Shown here piece by piece: positions 46,847-54,972 of a DNA stretch of 57,211 bases. The stretch covers positions 1 to 57,211 of the forward strand of contig JBBQXS010000030.1 of NCBI GenBank assembly GCA_038209365.1. Reading direction: 5' to 3'. Source of the stretch: DASQHW01 sp038209365 (GTDB lineage Bacteria > Actinomycetota > Acidimicrobiia > IMCC26256 > PALSA-610). The notes under the pieces are model-generated. The model saw only the letters and a list, made by a program, of their open reading frames with translations, ran no database searches and was not told the origin of the DNA. The position numbers and the translations under genes were made by a program. Numbering within the stretch: the first letter of the stretch is position 1; the number at the start of each line of letters is the position of its first letter.

Positions 46847-48277
46847 ATGCTCGCGTCGTCCCGGCATCGACGCTTCGATTGTGACGTGACGACGACGGTC
46901 TCCCCCCCGACCACCAACAGCCCCGTCGGTCCGTTGAGGTCGCGCGGCCGCACCACGGACCACGCCTGGATCGTCGGCGTCGCCGGCGCGGTCGGCGCCC
47001 TGGTGATGCTCGGCATGTGGATCCGGCACGGCGCGCTGGATACCACGAGCGGCCCGGGCGGCGCGGCGACCGCCGCCGGACAGCTCGCGGCGCTGCTCGG
47101 CACGTACGCGGTGCTTGGTGAGCTCTTGCTGATGTCCCGCATCGCGTGGCTGGAACGCGCAATCGGATTGGACCGTCTCGCGGTGGTGCACCGGTGGAAC
47201 GGCTTTGCGCTGGTGTGGTTGCTCTCGGCGCACGTCGTGCTCACCACGGTCGGTTGGGCCGCCGGTTCGATCCCGCGGGTCAGCATCTGGCACGAGACGG
47301 GGTGGCTGATCTCCCACGGCGCGGACGTGCTCATGGCGTGGGTGGGATTCGCACTGTTCATCGCGATCGCGGTGACGTCTGTTCGCGTCGCGCGGAAGAA
47401 GTTGCGGCGCCAGACGTGGTACTCCGTGCACCTCTACGCGTACATCGCCGTCGCACTCTCGTTCGCTCATCAACTCGCGGTCGGGAGCGATTTCACACAC
47501 GACCGAGCCGCTCGCATCTACTGGATATCTCTTTACGTGGTCGTGTTCGGATCGATTCTTTGGTGGCGGGTGATCGAGCCCGTTCGGTTGAACATGCGTC
47601 ATTCGCTGCGGGTGCACAGCGTGCGCCGGGAGGGGCCCGGGGTCATCTCCATCTATCTCAGCGGACGCAATCTGGAGCGCATCGGCGCGCAAGCCGGTCA
47701 GTTCTTCCTGTGGCGGTTCGTGACACCGAGCGGTTGGTGGCAGGCTCATCCGTTTTCGCTGTCGGCGGCACCCACGTCGACGCGGCTTCGGATCACCGTG
47801 AAGAGTCTCGGCGACTACACCTCCAGCCTGCCACGCATCAAGCGCGGCACACGCGTCTTCGCCGAAGGGCCGTACGGCACGTTCACCAGTGATCGACGTA
47901 CGAGCCGGCGGGCGTTGCTCATCGCGGGCGGCATCGGCATCACGCCGCTGCGCGCGCTGCTCGAGACGTTCGGGCCCGACGACGACGTCGTGCTGTGTTA
48001 CCGGGTCCAGCACTCCGAGGATGCCATCTTCCGCGAGGAGCTCGAGCGCTTCGCGACCGAGCGCGGCACGAGGATCCACATCATTCCCGGCACGGTGATC
48101 GGCGACGACCAAACGGACCTCCTCGGGGTTCCCGCGTTGCGAAGGGGCGTCCCCGACCTCACGACGCGCGACTGCTTCGTCTGCGGACCGCCGGGCCTCG
48201 TCGACGCAGTATGTCGACGGCTTCGGAAGTTGCACGTGCCGGGGAAGCAAATCCACTTCGAGCGCTTCGAGCTGTAG
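46847..48277 (+). CDS. Ferric-reductase-like transmembrane / FNR-type oxidoreductase
   Basis: A 476-residue membrane protein. The first half has six helices with two His pairs for heme b (VVHRWNGF, LSAHVVL, YSVHLYAY, FAHQLAVG), the ferric reductase pattern. The second half is a ferredoxin-NADP reductase module: HPFSLSAAP for FAD, GGIGITPLRALLE and CFVCGPPGLVDAV for NAD(P)H. It would pass electrons from NAD(P)H across the membrane. GTG 46886 is a possible alternative start. It is followed by the FMN-binding protein and ApbE, its likely electron acceptor and maturase. Confidence 0.88.
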   Translation: MLASSRHRRFDCDVTTTVSPPTTNSPVGPLRSRGRTTDHAWIVGVAGAVGALVMLGMWIRHGALDTTSGPGGAATAAGQLAALLGTYAVLGELLLMSRIAWLERAIGLDRLAVVHRWNGFALVWLLSAHVVLTTVGWAAGSIPRVSIWHETGWLISHGADVLMAWVGFALFIAIAVTSVRVARKKLRRQTWYSVHLYAYIAVALSFAHQLAVGSDFTHDRAARIYWISLYVVVFGSILWWRVIEPVRLNMRHSLRVHSVRREGPGVISIYLSGRNLERIGAQAGQFFLWRFVTPSGWWQAHPFSLSAAPTSTRLRITVKSLGDYTSSLPRIKRGTRVFAEGPYGTFTSDRRTSRRALLIAGGIGITPLRALLETFGPDDDVVLCYRVQHSEDAIFREELERFATERGTRIHIIPGTVIGDDQTDLLGVPALRRGVPDLTTRDCFVCGPPGLVDAVCRRLRKLHVPGKQIHFERFEL

Positions 48278-48286
48278 GACCCACGC

Positions 48287-48778
48287 ATGCGACGCGTCGT
48301 CCCCGCCCTCATGCTCACGGTCATCGGTTTGGTCGGCCTCGCGTCGTTCAAGTCGAGCGCGCCGGCGACCAGCGCCGCCGCGCCGGGCCTGAAGGCGGCC
48401 GCGTCGCCGGCACCGGCAACCACCGCGCCGCCGGCGACCGCGCCGCCGCCTGCGGGTACCGGCACCCGTCCGGCGACGTCGCCGGCCACTGCCGCTCCGG
48501 CGGCGCAGACGTACGACGGCGACGCGGTCGACAACCGCTATGGCACCGTGCAGGTGCGCATCACGGTTCAGGGCAGTCACATCATCGCCGTCGATCCGAT
48601 ACAGATGCCCTACGACCGATCGCGATCGCAATACATCAGCGAGCAGGCCGCACCGTATCTGCACGACGAGGTGCTGCAGGCGCAGAGTGCCCACATCGAC
48701 ATCGTGTCCGGCGCGACCTACACGAGCGAGAGCTACATGCAGTCGCTGCAGAGCGCGCTCGACAAGGCGCACCTCTGA
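48287..48778 (+). CDS. Extracytoplasmic FMN-binding-domain protein
   Basis: A 163-residue exported protein: an N-terminal signal/anchor helix (VVPALMLTVIGLVGLAS), a 40-residue Ala/Pro/Thr linker, and one FMN_bind domain. The domain carries the flavinylation motif SGATYTSE, in which Thr is linked to FMN by ApbE. It is the electron carrier of a membrane-to-outside chain fed by the neighbouring reductase (inference from known flavinylated systems). Starts 9 bases after the reductase stop. Confidence 0.9.
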   Translation: MRRVVPALMLTVIGLVGLASFKSSAPATSAAAPGLKAAASPAPATTAPPATAPPPAGTGTRPATSPATAAPAAQTYDGDAVDNRYGTVQVRITVQGSHIIAVDPIQMPYDRSRSQYISEQAAPYLHDEVLQAQSAHIDIVSGATYTSESYMQSLQSALDKAHL

Positions 48779-48789
48779 TCGCACAATCG

Positions 48790-49569
48790 GTGACCGTGCG
48801 ACGCGCCGAGGAGATGTGGGGCACCGTGATCACCGTCGACGTGCGCGACTGCCTCGACGAACGGGCGGTCGACGACTGCTACACCTGGTTCCGGCGCGTC
48901 GACGATCTGTTCAGCACATGGCGGGACGACACGGAGATCATGCGGATCGGGCGCGGAGAGCTCCGTGTTGCCGATGCGAGTCCCGAGGTTCGCACGATCC
49001 TCGAGCTGTGCGAGCAGATGCGTCTCGAGTCGAACGGGGCGTTCGACATCTCCGTGGGCGCGCGGGCCCGCGTCCCGCCGCGACCCGGTCTCGCGCCGTT
49101 GGACCCCTCCGGCATCGTGAAGGGATGGGCGGTCGCGCGCGCGGCCGATCGGCTGGCCGAAGCCGGCGCGCATTGCTTCTTCATCAATGCCGGAGGCGAC
49201 GTGCTGGTGCGCGGCCGGCCGCCGGAGAGCGACGGCTGGCGGGTCGGCATCCAGCATCCATGGGAACGCGAGCGCGTCGCGACGGTGCTTCGTGTCACCG
49301 ACGCGGCCGTCGCCACATCGGGACGGTACGAACGCGGCGACCACGTGCTCGACCCTCGCACGGGGCACCCGGCCGTCGGCCTGGCGTCGGTCAGCGTCGT
49401 CGGCGCCGACCTCGCCGTCGCCGATGCGTACGCGACCGCCGCGGTTGTGCTCGGGCCCGCCGAAGGCATGCGCTGGCTCGCGACCCGCGCCGGCTACGAG
49501 GGAATGGGCATCACCGACAATCGCACCGTGGTGTTGACGCCCGGCTTCGATCGTCATCGCGTGTCGTAG
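48790..49569 (+). CDS. apbE: FAD:protein FMN transferase
   Basis: A 259-residue ApbE-family enzyme that attaches FMN from FAD to a threonine of its target. Motifs are FSTWRDDTEIM, GIVKGWAVARAADRL, FFINAGGDVLVRG, VATSGRYERGDHVLDPRTG and the metal-site DAYATAA. GTG 48790 is chosen (VTVRRAEEMWGTVI); a CTG at 48775 overlaps the preceding stop as CTGA and could also serve. Being adjacent to an FMN_bind gene makes its target clear. The absence of a signal peptide suggests cytosolic action or an unannotated leader. Confidence 0.9.
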   Translation: MTVRRAEEMWGTVITVDVRDCLDERAVDDCYTWFRRVDDLFSTWRDDTEIMRIGRGELRVADASPEVRTILELCEQMRLESNGAFDISVGARARVPPRPGLAPLDPSGIVKGWAVARAADRLAEAGAHCFFINAGGDVLVRGRPPESDGWRVGIQHPWERERVATVLRVTDAAVATSGRYERGDHVLDPRTGHPAVGLASVSVVGADLAVADAYATAAVVLGPAEGMRWLATRAGYEGMGITDNRTVVLTPGFDRHRVS

Positions 49570-49611
49570 TGTTCGCGGTGGGCGCGGCCGATCACGAGTT
49601 CGTGCGACATA

Positions 49612-49631
49612 CGGCGACAACATTGTCGCCG
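49612..49631. terminator. Hairpin between convergent apbE and PhyH genes
   Basis: CGGCGACAA (49612-49620) pairs with TTGTCGCCG (49623-49631) with a minimal loop. Confidence 0.55.
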
Positions 49632-49645
49632 GGGGTCGCAAGAAC

Positions 49646-50389
49646 CTATGACAGCAGCTTCTTCGGGTGGCGGCCGTCGACGTAGCCGATGAAGGGCTCC
49701 GCGATGTTGTACCCGAGCAGCTCTTGCAGGCGTTCGGGCAGGGTTCGTGCGACGTCGGGCGGCACGACGAGCACATGGTTCTCGACCGGACGCAACCACG
49801 CTCGCGAGTAGTGCATGACGACGCCGAGGCGTGTCTCGTCGGTGGTGTTCGCGCCGCCGCCGTGCCACACGCTGCCGAGATAGACGAGCGCGGCACCGGC
49901 CGGCATCTCGACCGAGACCGTCTCGGTGTCCGGGCCGGGAAAGCGATCGACCCATGTGTGCGACCCCGCCACGATGCGCGTGGTGCCGTTCGCTTTCGTG
50001 AACTCCTGGAGCGGCCACATGATGTTCACGACGAGCTCGGCGTGCGGGCGTGGAATGGGGTACGTCGCGTCGTCGGGGTGCAACGGCTGGCTGCGCTCCC
50101 CCGGGCCGATGTCGATCGCTGTCGGTGCGCTGAGCTGGTACTCGCCGAGCACCTCGTCGAGCAACGCGAGGATCGTGGGATGGGTCGCCATGACGTCGAG
50201 CGCCCGCGTCTTGCCGAACAGCGCATATACACGGCGCGTGTGACGTCCCTCGAAGTCGCCGCGCCCGTACGGAGTACCGACGAGGATTCGCTCGAGCTCG
50301 TCGCGCGCGTGCTTCACGTCGGCAGGGTCGAGCACGTCATCGATGAGCACGTAACCGTCGCGCCGGAGGTCGGCGAGCGCGTCTACCAT
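49646..50389 (-). CDS. Phytanoyl-CoA dioxygenase (PhyH) family oxygenase
   Basis: A 247-residue Fe(II)/2-oxoglutarate dioxygenase. Iron ligands are in PLHPDDATY (HxD) and VWHGGGANTT (distal His); the 2-oxoglutarate-binding Arg is in TRLGVVMHYSR. Family landmarks GSHTWVDRF and GAALVYLGSVWH are present. The substrate could be a fatty acyl, a quorum lipid or a small metabolite. The ATG at 50389 diverges from the PadR gene with 36 bases between starts, so PadR probably controls it. Confidence 0.88.
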   Translation of the reverse strand: MVDALADLRRDGYVLIDDVLDPADVKHARDELERILVGTPYGRGDFEGRHTRRVYALFGKTRALDVMATHPTILALLDEVLGEYQLSAPTAIDIGPGERSQPLHPDDATYPIPRPHAELVVNIMWPLQEFTKANGTTRIVAGSHTWVDRFPGPDTETVSVEMPAGAALVYLGSVWHGGGANTTDETRLGVVMHYSRAWLRPVENHVLVVPPDVARTLPERLQELLGYNIAEPFIGYVDGRHPKKLLS

Positions 50390-50425
50390 CAGCCCGATCG
50401 TTCACCTTCCACAAGGGAATGTCAA

Positions 50426-50926
50426 GTGCCCGAACCCCAACCGCTGAACGCCACCCAGGGCGCCCTCCTCGGCTTGCTGCACGACCGTCCACAGACGGGC
50501 TGGGAGCTCGTGCAGGAGGCGAAGGCCGGCCTCGCCCGGTTCTGGAACGTGACCCAGAGCCATGTGTACCGGGAGCTCGGCGTGCTCGAGACGCGCAAGC
50601 TCATCAAGGCCGGTCCCGCAGGCCCGCGCGACCGCCGTCCGTTCACCATCACCGCGGCCGGAAGGCGGGCATTCCGCACCTGGATCAACGAGGACCCGGG
50701 CCCCGAGCAGCTCCGCTTTCCGCTCCTCGTGACGTGTTGGTTCGGCCGTCACCTCGACGCCGCCACGCTCGCGACGTTTGTCGAAAAGGCGCGCGCCGAG
50801 CACGGCGAGCGGCTCGCGCAATACCGCCGCATGCGTGCCGACGATCCACACGTCGCCGCGGTCGTCTCCTTCGGCGTGCACTACGAGCGAGCAGTCCTCG
50901 ACTGGTTGGCGGAGTTGCCGTCCTAG
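50426..50926 (+). CDS. PadR-family transcriptional regulator
   Basis: A 166-residue regulator. The winged helix is ATQGALLGLLHDRPQTGWELVQEA ... WNVTQSHVYRELGVLETRKLIKAG, with ITAAGRRAFRTWI as the wing. The C-terminal half (LLVTCWFGRHLDAATLATFVEKA) is the dimerisation helix of the Vir-like subgroup. PadR proteins usually repress a divergent or adjacent gene until a phenolic or similar ligand binds. GTG 50426 (PEPQPLNATQG) has AAGGGA upstream. Confidence 0.9.
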   Translation: MPEPQPLNATQGALLGLLHDRPQTGWELVQEAKAGLARFWNVTQSHVYRELGVLETRKLIKAGPAGPRDRRPFTITAAGRRAFRTWINEDPGPEQLRFPLLVTCWFGRHLDAATLATFVEKARAEHGERLAQYRRMRADDPHVAAVVSFGVHYERAVLDWLAELPS

Positions 50927-50939
50927 ACCGATGGGGGTT

Positions 50940-50982
50940 GGGGCGTGTGTGAGGTGCGGAAAACGCACCTCACACACGCCCC
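50940..50982. repeat. GCGTGTGT hairpin family, copy B
   Basis: A 19-bp perfect stem (50940-50958 with 50964-50982) around a GAAAA loop, the longest perfect stem noticed in the window. It lies 13 bases after the PadR stop and 3 bases before the TACGAT promoter of the next gene, so it serves as a terminator between them. Confidence 0.8.
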
Positions 50983-50985
50983 CTT

Positions 50986-50991
50986 TACGAT
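50986..50991 (+). promoter_or_regulatory. Leaderless -10 element TACGAT for the enoyl-CoA hydratase
   Basis: TACGAT followed by 6 bases (including a G run) and the ATG at 50998. Confidence 0.5.
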
Positions 50992-50997
50992 CGGGGG

Positions 50998-51810
50998 ATG
51001 CCCGACGAGAACTTCGTCCTGATCGACAAGCCGCGGCCGCATGTCGCGCTCGTGACGCTGAACCGGCCCGAGCGCATGAACGCGATGGCATTCGACGTGA
51101 TGATCCCTTTGCGCGAGGCACTCGAGGTGCTGAGCCGTGACAACGACGTGCGCGTCGTCGTGCTCACGGGCGCCGGTCACGGGTTCTGCTCGGGCGCAGA
51201 CCTCGAAGATTCGGGCGTCGTCCCCAACATCGAGGGCCTGACGGTGACATCGATCGCACGGCGGGCGCTGGAACTGCTCGACGACGTGATCATCGCGATT
51301 CGCAAGATGCACCAGCCGGTCATCGGCGCCGTCAACGGCGCCGCGATCGGCGGCGGGTTCTGTCTCGCGTGCGCGTGCGACATCCGCGTCGGTGCCGAGC
51401 GCGCGTATTTCCGGGCGGCCGGCATCAACAACGGGCTCACGGCCAGCGAGCTCGGAATCTCGTACTTGTTGCCCCGCGAAATCGGATCCGCGCGTGCGTT
51501 CGACATCATGTTGACGGGCCGGGACGTCGATGCGGACGAGGCCGAACGGATCGGTCTGCTCTCCCGGGTGGTCGCGGATGACCAATTGCTCGACGAGTGC
51601 TATGCGATCGCCGAACGGATGATCGGGTTCTCACGAGTCGGCGTCGAGGTCACCAAGCGGATGCTCTGGTCGAGCCTGGACGCCGGGAGTCTCCACGCGC
51701 ACATGGACCACGAGGGCATCGCGCAGCTGTACGTGCGGCTCACCACCCAGAACTTCGAGGAAGCGGTGCGCGCACGCAGGGAGAAGCGAAACCCCGAGTA
51801 CCGCGACTGA
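50998..51810 (+). CDS. Enoyl-CoA hydratase/isomerase family protein
   Basis: A 270-residue crotonase-fold protein. The oxyanion-hole and binding segments are GFCSGADLEDSG and NGAAIGGGFCLACACDIRVG. In classical hydratases the second catalytic Glu lies in the next loop; here AAGINNGLTASELGISYLLPREIG keeps a Glu (SELG) typical of this subgroup. Probably acts on an acyl-CoA in fatty-acid or sterol-chain degradation. Leaderless start at 50998. Confidence 0.92.
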   Translation: MPDENFVLIDKPRPHVALVTLNRPERMNAMAFDVMIPLREALEVLSRDNDVRVVVLTGAGHGFCSGADLEDSGVVPNIEGLTVTSIARRALELLDDVIIAIRKMHQPVIGAVNGAAIGGGFCLACACDIRVGAERAYFRAAGINNGLTASELGISYLLPREIGSARAFDIMLTGRDVDADEAERIGLLSRVVADDQLLDECYAIAERMIGFSRVGVEVTKRMLWSSLDAGSLHAHMDHEGIAQLYVRLTTQNFEEAVRARREKRNPEYRD

Positions 51811-51817
51811 CCCTTCG

Positions 51818-52915
51818 TCAGCTCCAGTAGCTCCCGTCGAGCATCTGCTCGAGCAGGTTGCGGAACATGACGAGGTCGTCGGGGTCGTCGGGCTTCTCCA
51901 TCGTGCCGTAGGCGATGCCGCGCGTGCTCGTGCGAACCGACACGATCGCAAATCGCAGCGCCGCGAAGACCTCGAACCATTCGAGGTTCCGCACCGGCTG
52001 ACCGCTGAGCTCCTCGTACTCGGCCATGATGGCGTCGCGTTGCATGAAGTCACCCATGCCGGTCATGCCGAAGCGCACAGCCATGTCGTCGAAGAAGTTG
52101 TGCAGGAAGATCATCCACGCGATGTCGACCTCGCGCGGTCCCATTGTCGCCATCTCCCAATCGAGCACGGCAACGGGCGTGAAGTCGCGGTAAAGGACAT
52201 TCCCGACGCGCGCGTCCCCCCAGTTCAGCACGGTGTCACGCTCGTCCGGCCAGTGCTCCTCCAACCACGCGAACGTCGATTCGATCAGGGGATATGCAAT
52301 GCCCTCTCTCGCCCACTCGTAGTACCAGCGCTCGTGCCCGAGTTGCTGCCGCAATGCCGTATCGCCGTGTTGGGGGCGCGCGAGGAACGACAGATCGACG
52401 TTTCCCGGGTTCAGCCGATGCAGCGCAACGAGCACTTCGAGCGTGCGCCGCTGCATCGCGGCCCGTTCGTCCGGCGTCGCGTCGGCGACCCAGCCCATGA
52501 AGACGTACGGCGGAATGTCGGGCGGCGCGTCGCCGTCGATGCGCTTCATCACGAGGAACTTCGTGCCGAGCCATTGCTCGTCGAGCTCGAGCCAGCGCAC
52601 CTCGGGCGCGGGTACGTCGGTGTGTGCGCGCACGAGCTTCATGCACTTCGCCTGCAGCTCGATGTCGTACTCGGGGAACACGGGATATACGTCGGCGGTC
52701 GGGGCCAGCCGGGCCGCGTAACGCTCGGTCTCCCCTCCCGCCGTCATCTCGAACAGCACGGTCTCACTCGACATGCCATTGCCGGGTGCGGCGGCGTTCG
52801 CGACACGCGCGCCGGGGTGGACGACGGCACGCGCCCACCGTTCGAGGCGAGGACCGACCTCGCCGAGGTCGCGTCGCCACGGCGTGTCGATTTCGAGCGG
52901 GTTCTCGTCTGCCAT
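51818..52915 (-). CDS. APH-like phosphotransferase family protein
   Basis: A 365-residue kinase-fold protein. Brenner-type motif NWGDARVGNVLY and metal motif AVLDWEMATMG are present, with Asn replacing the first His of the usual HGD triad. The family includes aminoglycoside phosphotransferases, but actinobacterial relatives of this type sit beside acyl-CoA dehydrogenase and SDR genes and probably act in lipid catabolism, not resistance. Third gene of the minus-strand operon, 12 bases after the SDR stop. ATG 52915. Confidence 0.9.
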   Translation of the reverse strand: MADENPLEIDTPWRRDLGEVGPRLERWARAVVHPGARVANAAAPGNGMSSETVLFEMTAGGETERYAARLAPTADVYPVFPEYDIELQAKCMKLVRAHTDVPAPEVRWLELDEQWLGTKFLVMKRIDGDAPPDIPPYVFMGWVADATPDERAAMQRRTLEVLVALHRLNPGNVDLSFLARPQHGDTALRQQLGHERWYYEWAREGIAYPLIESTFAWLEEHWPDERDTVLNWGDARVGNVLYRDFTPVAVLDWEMATMGPREVDIAWMIFLHNFFDDMAVRFGMTGMGDFMQRDAIMAEYEELSGQPVRNLEWFEVFAALRFAIVSVRTSTRGIAYGTMEKPDDPDDLVMFRNLLEQMLDGSYWS

Positions 52916-52927
52916 TACACGTACACG

Positions 52928-53707
52928 CTACGCGCGAGGCGACGGGAAGTCGTCGGGCCGCACCGCGGCATCCGAACCCCCGTCCACGAACACGACCGAA
53001 CCGCAGAAGAACGCGGCATCGGGCGAGAGCAGGTACACGAGCAGGCTCGCGATCTCGTCGGGGCGTCCCGGGCGGCCGATCGGCACCGGAAAGACGTCGG
53101 GGATCGAGAAGATGAAGTCCATGTCGTTCTTCGTCATCGGCGTATCGGTCACACCCGGGGCGACGGCGTTCAGCCGGATGCCGGCGCCGATCCAATCGGG
53201 CCCGGGCGCGTGACGGCGGACCCACCACGCGAGCGCGAGCTTCGAGGCGGGATACAGCACCAACCGGCCCGCGTGCCGGGCGGCGGCGGTCCGCGCCGCG
53301 TCCTCGTCTCCTTCGAGGATCGTGTCGACGAGCGCGACGGGCAACGCAGGTGTGGTCGTCGTCGAGTTGGAGCTGATCGCGACTGCGGACGCGTCGCGCC
53401 CACGGGCGAGCAGCGGCCGGAGACCCTCCAAGGTGGCGATCGCGCCGAAGTAGTTGATCGAGATGACATTCGGTTCGTCGCCCATCACGCCCGCGCCGGC
53501 GATCACTCCGTCGAGCACTCCGTCGGACGCATGTGCGACCGTGTCGACCATGTCCGCACGTCCGACCGGTGTCGACAGGTCGGCGATGACCTCGGCATCC
53601 CGCACGTCGACACCGATCACGCGGTAGCCGTTCTTCTCGAGGCGAGCGCGCGTCGCGGCACCGATCCCGCCGGCGGAGCCGGTGACGGCGATTGTGCGCT
53701 CGCTCAT
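52928..53707 (-). CDS. Short-chain dehydrogenase/reductase
   Basis: A 259-residue NAD(P)-dependent SDR. The cofactor loop is VTGSAGGIGAAT; the catalytic Ser lies in AISSNSTTT and the Tyr/Lys in LYPASKLAL, all at normal spacing, and NAGVM-like AGAGVMGD is present. A longer-than-usual loop separates the Ser and the Tyr (VDTILEGDEDAARTAAARH), as in 3-alpha-hydroxysteroid dehydrogenase-like SDRs. The ATG overlaps the upstream stop as ATGA. Confidence 0.92.
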   Translation of the reverse strand: MSERTIAVTGSAGGIGAATRARLEKNGYRVIGVDVRDAEVIADLSTPVGRADMVDTVAHASDGVLDGVIAGAGVMGDEPNVISINYFGAIATLEGLRPLLARGRDASAVAISSNSTTTTPALPVALVDTILEGDEDAARTAAARHAGRLVLYPASKLALAWWVRRHAPGPDWIGAGIRLNAVAPGVTDTPMTKNDMDFIFSIPDVFPVPIGRPGRPDEIASLLVYLLSPDAAFFCGSVVFVDGGSDAAVRPDDFPSPRA

Positions 53708-54336
53708 CGCGGTCCCGCGCGGTCGAGGTACCAATGGCGGCCCGCGGAGAAGAGCCAGGCGTCGCCCATCGGCGTGAAGATGAATCGCGTGATCGCCCGC
53801 TGCCCACCCTCTTGATCGCCGTAGAGGAGATCGACCTGGAAGCGGCGAGGATGGGTCACGATCTCGTAGAGCTCGGCGCGATCCTCGTCATCACCATCGC
53901 GTATCGCGCCCTGCCAGAACCCGCTGTCGCCGGGCGCGATGTACAAGTCCCTCGATTGGCGCCGGAACCGCTCCGGCGCCGGCGGGCTCTGCTGCGCCAC
54001 GGGGTCCCACTCGGTCAGCACGTGCCAGCCGTGCAGCACGGCCATGCCCGCGCCTGCATTGCGGAGCGCGGCCGCGAGATAGATGACGCCGTCGGCTTCT
54101 TCCACCGCTCCCCGCCCACCCACGACTTTGGTGATGTGCTCGTCGACCCACGTCACCTTCTCGATGACGTCTTCAGGGCGGGCCGCCAAGAGCAGCGGCC
54201 GCAGCCCAGTGAGCAGCGACGCCTCGGCCACGCGCGCGGCGCGGTTCGCGGACCGGACCGACGCGAACGTCGCGGCAGCGAGCACGAGCGTCCCGCCCGC
54301 GGTCGCCAGCGATGAGATCGTCGTCCAGTCGGCCAC
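53704..54336 (-). CDS. Hypothetical protein with N-terminal membrane helix
   Basis: A 210-residue protein: SSLATAGGTLVLAAATFASVRSANRAAR is a membrane helix with a basic stop-transfer, followed by a soluble domain (WYLDRAG at the end) of no family I recognise. GTG 54336 is chosen because TAGTCT lies 8 nt upstream. First gene of the operon with the SDR and phosphotransferase. Confidence 0.72.
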   Translation of the reverse strand: MADWTTISSLATAGGTLVLAAATFASVRSANRAARVAEASLLTGLRPLLLAARPEDVIEKVTWVDEHITKVVGGRGAVEEADGVIYLAAALRNAGAGMAVLHGWHVLTEWDPVAQQSPPAPERFRRQSRDLYIAPGDSGFWQGAIRDGDDEDRAELYEIVTHPRRFQVDLLYGDQEGGQRAITRFIFTPMGDAWLFSAGRHWYLDRAGPR

Positions 54337-54344
54337 TTCAGCCG

Positions 54345-54350
54345 AGACTA
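54345..54350 (-). promoter_or_regulatory. Candidate leaderless -10 element TAGTCT
   Basis: TAGTCT on the minus strand, 8 bases before the GTG at 54336; it would drive the hypothetical/SDR/phosphotransferase operon. Confidence 0.45.
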
Positions 54351-54396
54351 CGGCACCCTTCCACGGCGGCGGTTGCCCGCGTGGAACAATCCCCGC

Positions 54397-54960
54397 GTGC
54401 ACGACCGGATGACGCGCCACCGGCGCGCCTGCGACGACTTCGCGCGGGTGGCGCGAGCTGTGCGACCGGAGGGATGGTCGGCGCCGACGCCGTGCACCGA
54501 CTGGACGGCGCGCGACTTGGTGGAGCACGTCATCGGGTTCCACGAGTTCCTGCTGTTGCGTCCACTCGGCGTACGTGCGCACCGGCCGCGCGAGGATCCA
54601 GCTGCTCGTTGGGAAGCCACGGCCGCCGCGCTGTTCGACGCGCTCGCCGTCGAAGGTGTGGTCGACCGGGCAACCGAGCTCCCGGGCGGCGGGCAGAGCA
54701 CCCCGCGCCAGATGCTCCCCGCCCTGACGACCGACGTGCTGGTGCACACATGGGACCTGGCGCGGGCGACCGGCGTCGCGGTCACGCTCGACGAAGAACT
54801 GTGCGCGGACGCATACGCGGCGGCGCGTGGCGCGAACATCGGACGCGATTCGGGCATGGTCGGACGCGAGGTACCGGTCGGCGACGACGCCGACACGGCG
54901 ACGAAGCTCGTCGCCCTGTACGGCCGCGACCCCTCCTGGACGCCGCGCCGAGCGTCATAG
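54397..54960 (+). CDS. TIGR03086-type mycothiol-dependent (DinB-like) protein
   Basis: A 187-residue four-helix protein. The metal-binding opening is PCTDWTARDLVEHVIGFHEF (His of EHV) and the later His/Asp pair is DVLVHTWDLARATG. This is the TIGR03086 group within the mycothiol-dependent maleylpyruvate isomerase superfamily; function unknown. GTG 54397 (VHDRMTRHRRACDDF) is preferred over an earlier in-frame start because the helix begins there. It is the second DinB-like gene in the window. Confidence 0.86.
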   Translation: MHDRMTRHRRACDDFARVARAVRPEGWSAPTPCTDWTARDLVEHVIGFHEFLLLRPLGVRAHRPREDPAARWEATAAALFDALAVEGVVDRATELPGGGQSTPRQMLPALTTDVLVHTWDLARATGVAVTLDEELCADAYAAARGANIGRDSGMVGREVPVGDDADTATKLVALYGRDPSWTPRRAS

Positions 54961-54972
54961 AAGACTCGCCGC

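Noticed and set aside
51818..52915. APH-like gene as an aminoglycoside-resistance determinant
   Set aside because: The Brenner motif is altered (NWGD) and the gene sits in an SDR operon of lipid-catabolism character; resistance is unlikely.
52925..52930. TAGCGT, 9 bases before the phosphotransferase start, as a promoter
   Set aside because: It lies at the 3' end of the upstream SDR gene in a tightly packed operon, so a separate promoter is not needed and the match may be chance.
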